Assembly (NCBI RefSeq): GCF_013322225.1
Contig: NZ_JAAMFB010000022.1
Location: forward strand, 1-64,000
Reading direction: 5' to 3'
From: Agrobacterium larrymoorei
GTDB taxonomy: Bacteria > Pseudomonadota > Alphaproteobacteria > Rhizobiales > Rhizobiaceae
Length of the DNA stretch: 64,000 nt
Positions 63,017-64,000 of the stretch are shown in pieces (position 1 is the stretch's first letter; each line of letters opens with the position of its first letter). Made by a program: the position numbers and the translations under genes. Below the pieces are notes generated by a model. It made no database searches, was not told where the DNA came from, and saw only the letters and a list, made by a program, of their open reading frames with translations.

Positions 63017-64000
63017 TCAAGCTGCTGAAGACAGGCGATCTCCGGCTATGCGATAGGAGATCGCTTCGGCAAGATGAATCCGGCCGACGGTGGACTTCTC
63101 CTCAAGATCGGCCAAAGTCCGTGCCACCTTCAGAATGCGATGATAGCCGCGCGCCGAGAACTTCAATTTTTCCGCGGCGTCGCGCAGCAATTGCAAACCG
63201 CTTGCATCCGGCTCAGCGAATTTTTCGATCAACGCTGTCGAACAGCGGGCATTGGTGCGAATGGTGTTGAAACCGGCAGCGGCATAACGCTCTTCCTGCC
63301 GTGCCCTTGCCAGGGCCACGCGTCTTGCAACATCGGCGCTTGCCTCCGATGCCGAGGGACGAATGAGGTCTGCTGCGGACACCGCCGGAACTTCGATGCG
63401 GATGTCGATGCGATCCATCAACGGGCCGGAAATGCGCGCCTGATAATCCGAAACGCAACGCGGGCCTCTGGCACAGGTAAAGCCAGGTTCGCCCGCCATT
63501 CCGCATTTGCAGGGGTTCATCGCCGCCACGAGCTGGATTTCGGCGGGATAGCTGACGCGATGATTGGCCCGTGCAATCACGCATTCGCCGGTCTCCAGCG
63601 GCTGGCGCAATGCGTCCAGTACCTGGGGCGTAAACTCGGGGAACTCGTCGAGAAACAGGATGCCATGGTGCGCAAGAGATGCCTCGCCGGGTTTTGCACG
63701 TAACCCGCCACCGACCAGAGCCGCCATCGTCGCGGAATGATGCGGCGTGCGGAAAGGTCTGCGATCAGAAAGCTTGCCGCCAGAAAGCTGCCCGGCGATG
63801 GAATGAACCATGGAAACTTCCAGCAGCTCGGCTGCTGACAGCGGCGGCAGAATGGATGGAAGACGGGAGGCCAGCATCGATTTTCCCGATCCGGGCGGGC
63901 CGACCATGATCAGGTTATGCCCTCCTGCTGCGGCAACCTCGAGCGCCCGCTTTGCACTTTCCTGACCCTTGATATCCGCAAGATCGGGAAGGTTGACAGG
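63017..64000 (-). CDS. comM: YifB/ComM family Mg-chelatase-like AAA ATPase (3' part)
   Basis: The 327 C-terminal residues are seen; the gene continues beyond position 64000. It is a hexameric AAA+ helicase that promotes branch migration during natural transformation in ComM studies. Visible motifs are IKGQESAKRALEVAAAGGHN, Walker A MVGPPGSGKSMLAS, Walker B ILFLDEFPEF, the zinc-like C-x2-3-C cluster region NPCKCGMAGEPGFTCARGPR, and the closing Mg_chelatase C-terminal domain with YHRILKVARTLADLE. The missing N-terminal part would hold the Lon-like domain. Confidence 0.94.
   Translation of the reverse strand, partial: PVNLPDLADIKGQESAKRALEVAAAGGHNLIMVGPPGSGKSMLASRLPSILPPLSAAELLEVSMVHSIAGQLSGGKLSDRRPFRTPHHSATMAALVGGGLRAKPGEASLAHHGILFLDEFPEFTPQVLDALRQPLETGECVIARANHRVSYPAEIQLVAAMNPCKCGMAGEPGFTCARGPRCVSDYQARISGPLMDRIDIRIEVPAVSAADLIRPSASEASADVARRVALARARQEERYAAAGFNTIRTNARCSTALIEKFAEPDASGLQLLRDAAEKLKFSARGYHRILKVARTLADLEEKSTVGRIHLAEAISYRIAGDRLSSAA

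Overview
The window is a piece of a Rhizobiaceae chromosome (Alphaproteobacteria, Agrobacterium/Rhizobium type). The evidence is the 16S rRNA 5' end, the cobS-cobT-J-protein block, the CpdR-type response regulator, the TIGR02302-type Q-rich membrane protein, HWE-family histidine kinases and a twin-arginine TRAP solute receptor. Most of it reads as stable core chromosome. I see no insertion sequence, integrase island, phage module or CRISPR array; the only tyrosine recombinase looks like housekeeping XerD.

Layout. 0-1.1 kb: 5' end of a 16S rRNA gene (minus strand) with an unusual 80-nt V1 hairpin insert, a roughly 410-nt leader and a strong promoter. 1.1-5.9 kb: an M23 cell-wall endopeptidase facing clpB, with a possible heat-shock promoter behind clpB. 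6-11.9 kb: a divergent surface-polysaccharide locus (glycosyltransferase-like protein, SAM methyltransferase, RgpF-type protein with FD-WY repeats). 12-18.5 kb: tRNA-Leu(CAA), dsbB, an HNH nuclease, an AlkA-type glycosylase, gluQ, a YihY membrane protein, an SDR, a HIG1-like protein, a PduO-type cobalamin adenosyltransferase and a rhomboid protease. 18.8-25.2 kb: etfBA with a 3-hydroxyacyl-CoA dehydrogenase, then tlpA, argH, lptM and lysA. 25.3-33.5 kb: the TIGR02302 protein, cpdR with an exact CtrA-type motif upstream, hpt, a DUF3426-like protein divergent from ftsEX, a YdcF protein and plsC. 33.5-42.7 kb: a phytase-esterase-like protein, cobT-cobS, a J-domain protein, BolA, aroK-aroB, xerD and accA.

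42.7-51.1 kb is the most accessory-looking stretch. A LysR regulator sits divergent from a ring-cleaving dioxygenase-type VOC protein, an isochorismatase-family hydrolase, an XapX protein and a YtcJ-type amidohydrolase with a Cys/His-rich tail. A DoxX protein and an MFS exporter with a C-terminal monooxygenase-like domain follow. The two promoter regions share palindromic motifs, so I infer one LysR regulon, possibly for aromatic or quinone stress. A DMT/EamA transporter broken by a one-base frameshift comes next. 51.2-62.1 kb carries signalling and uptake genes: an HWE kinase / response regulator / HWE kinase trio, an XRE-cupin regulator with a possibly leaderless start, a GNAT acetyltransferase, a chemoreceptor, a secreted alpha/beta hydrolase divergent from a membrane-anchored AraC-type regulator, and an orphan TRAP receptor. 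The window ends with a group III truncated haemoglobin and the 3' part of a comM/yifB AAA ATPase that runs off the edge.

Many starts here are TTG or GTG. Where I moved a start I give the ribosome-binding-site reasoning. All family assignments come from motifs read by eye, with no database search.
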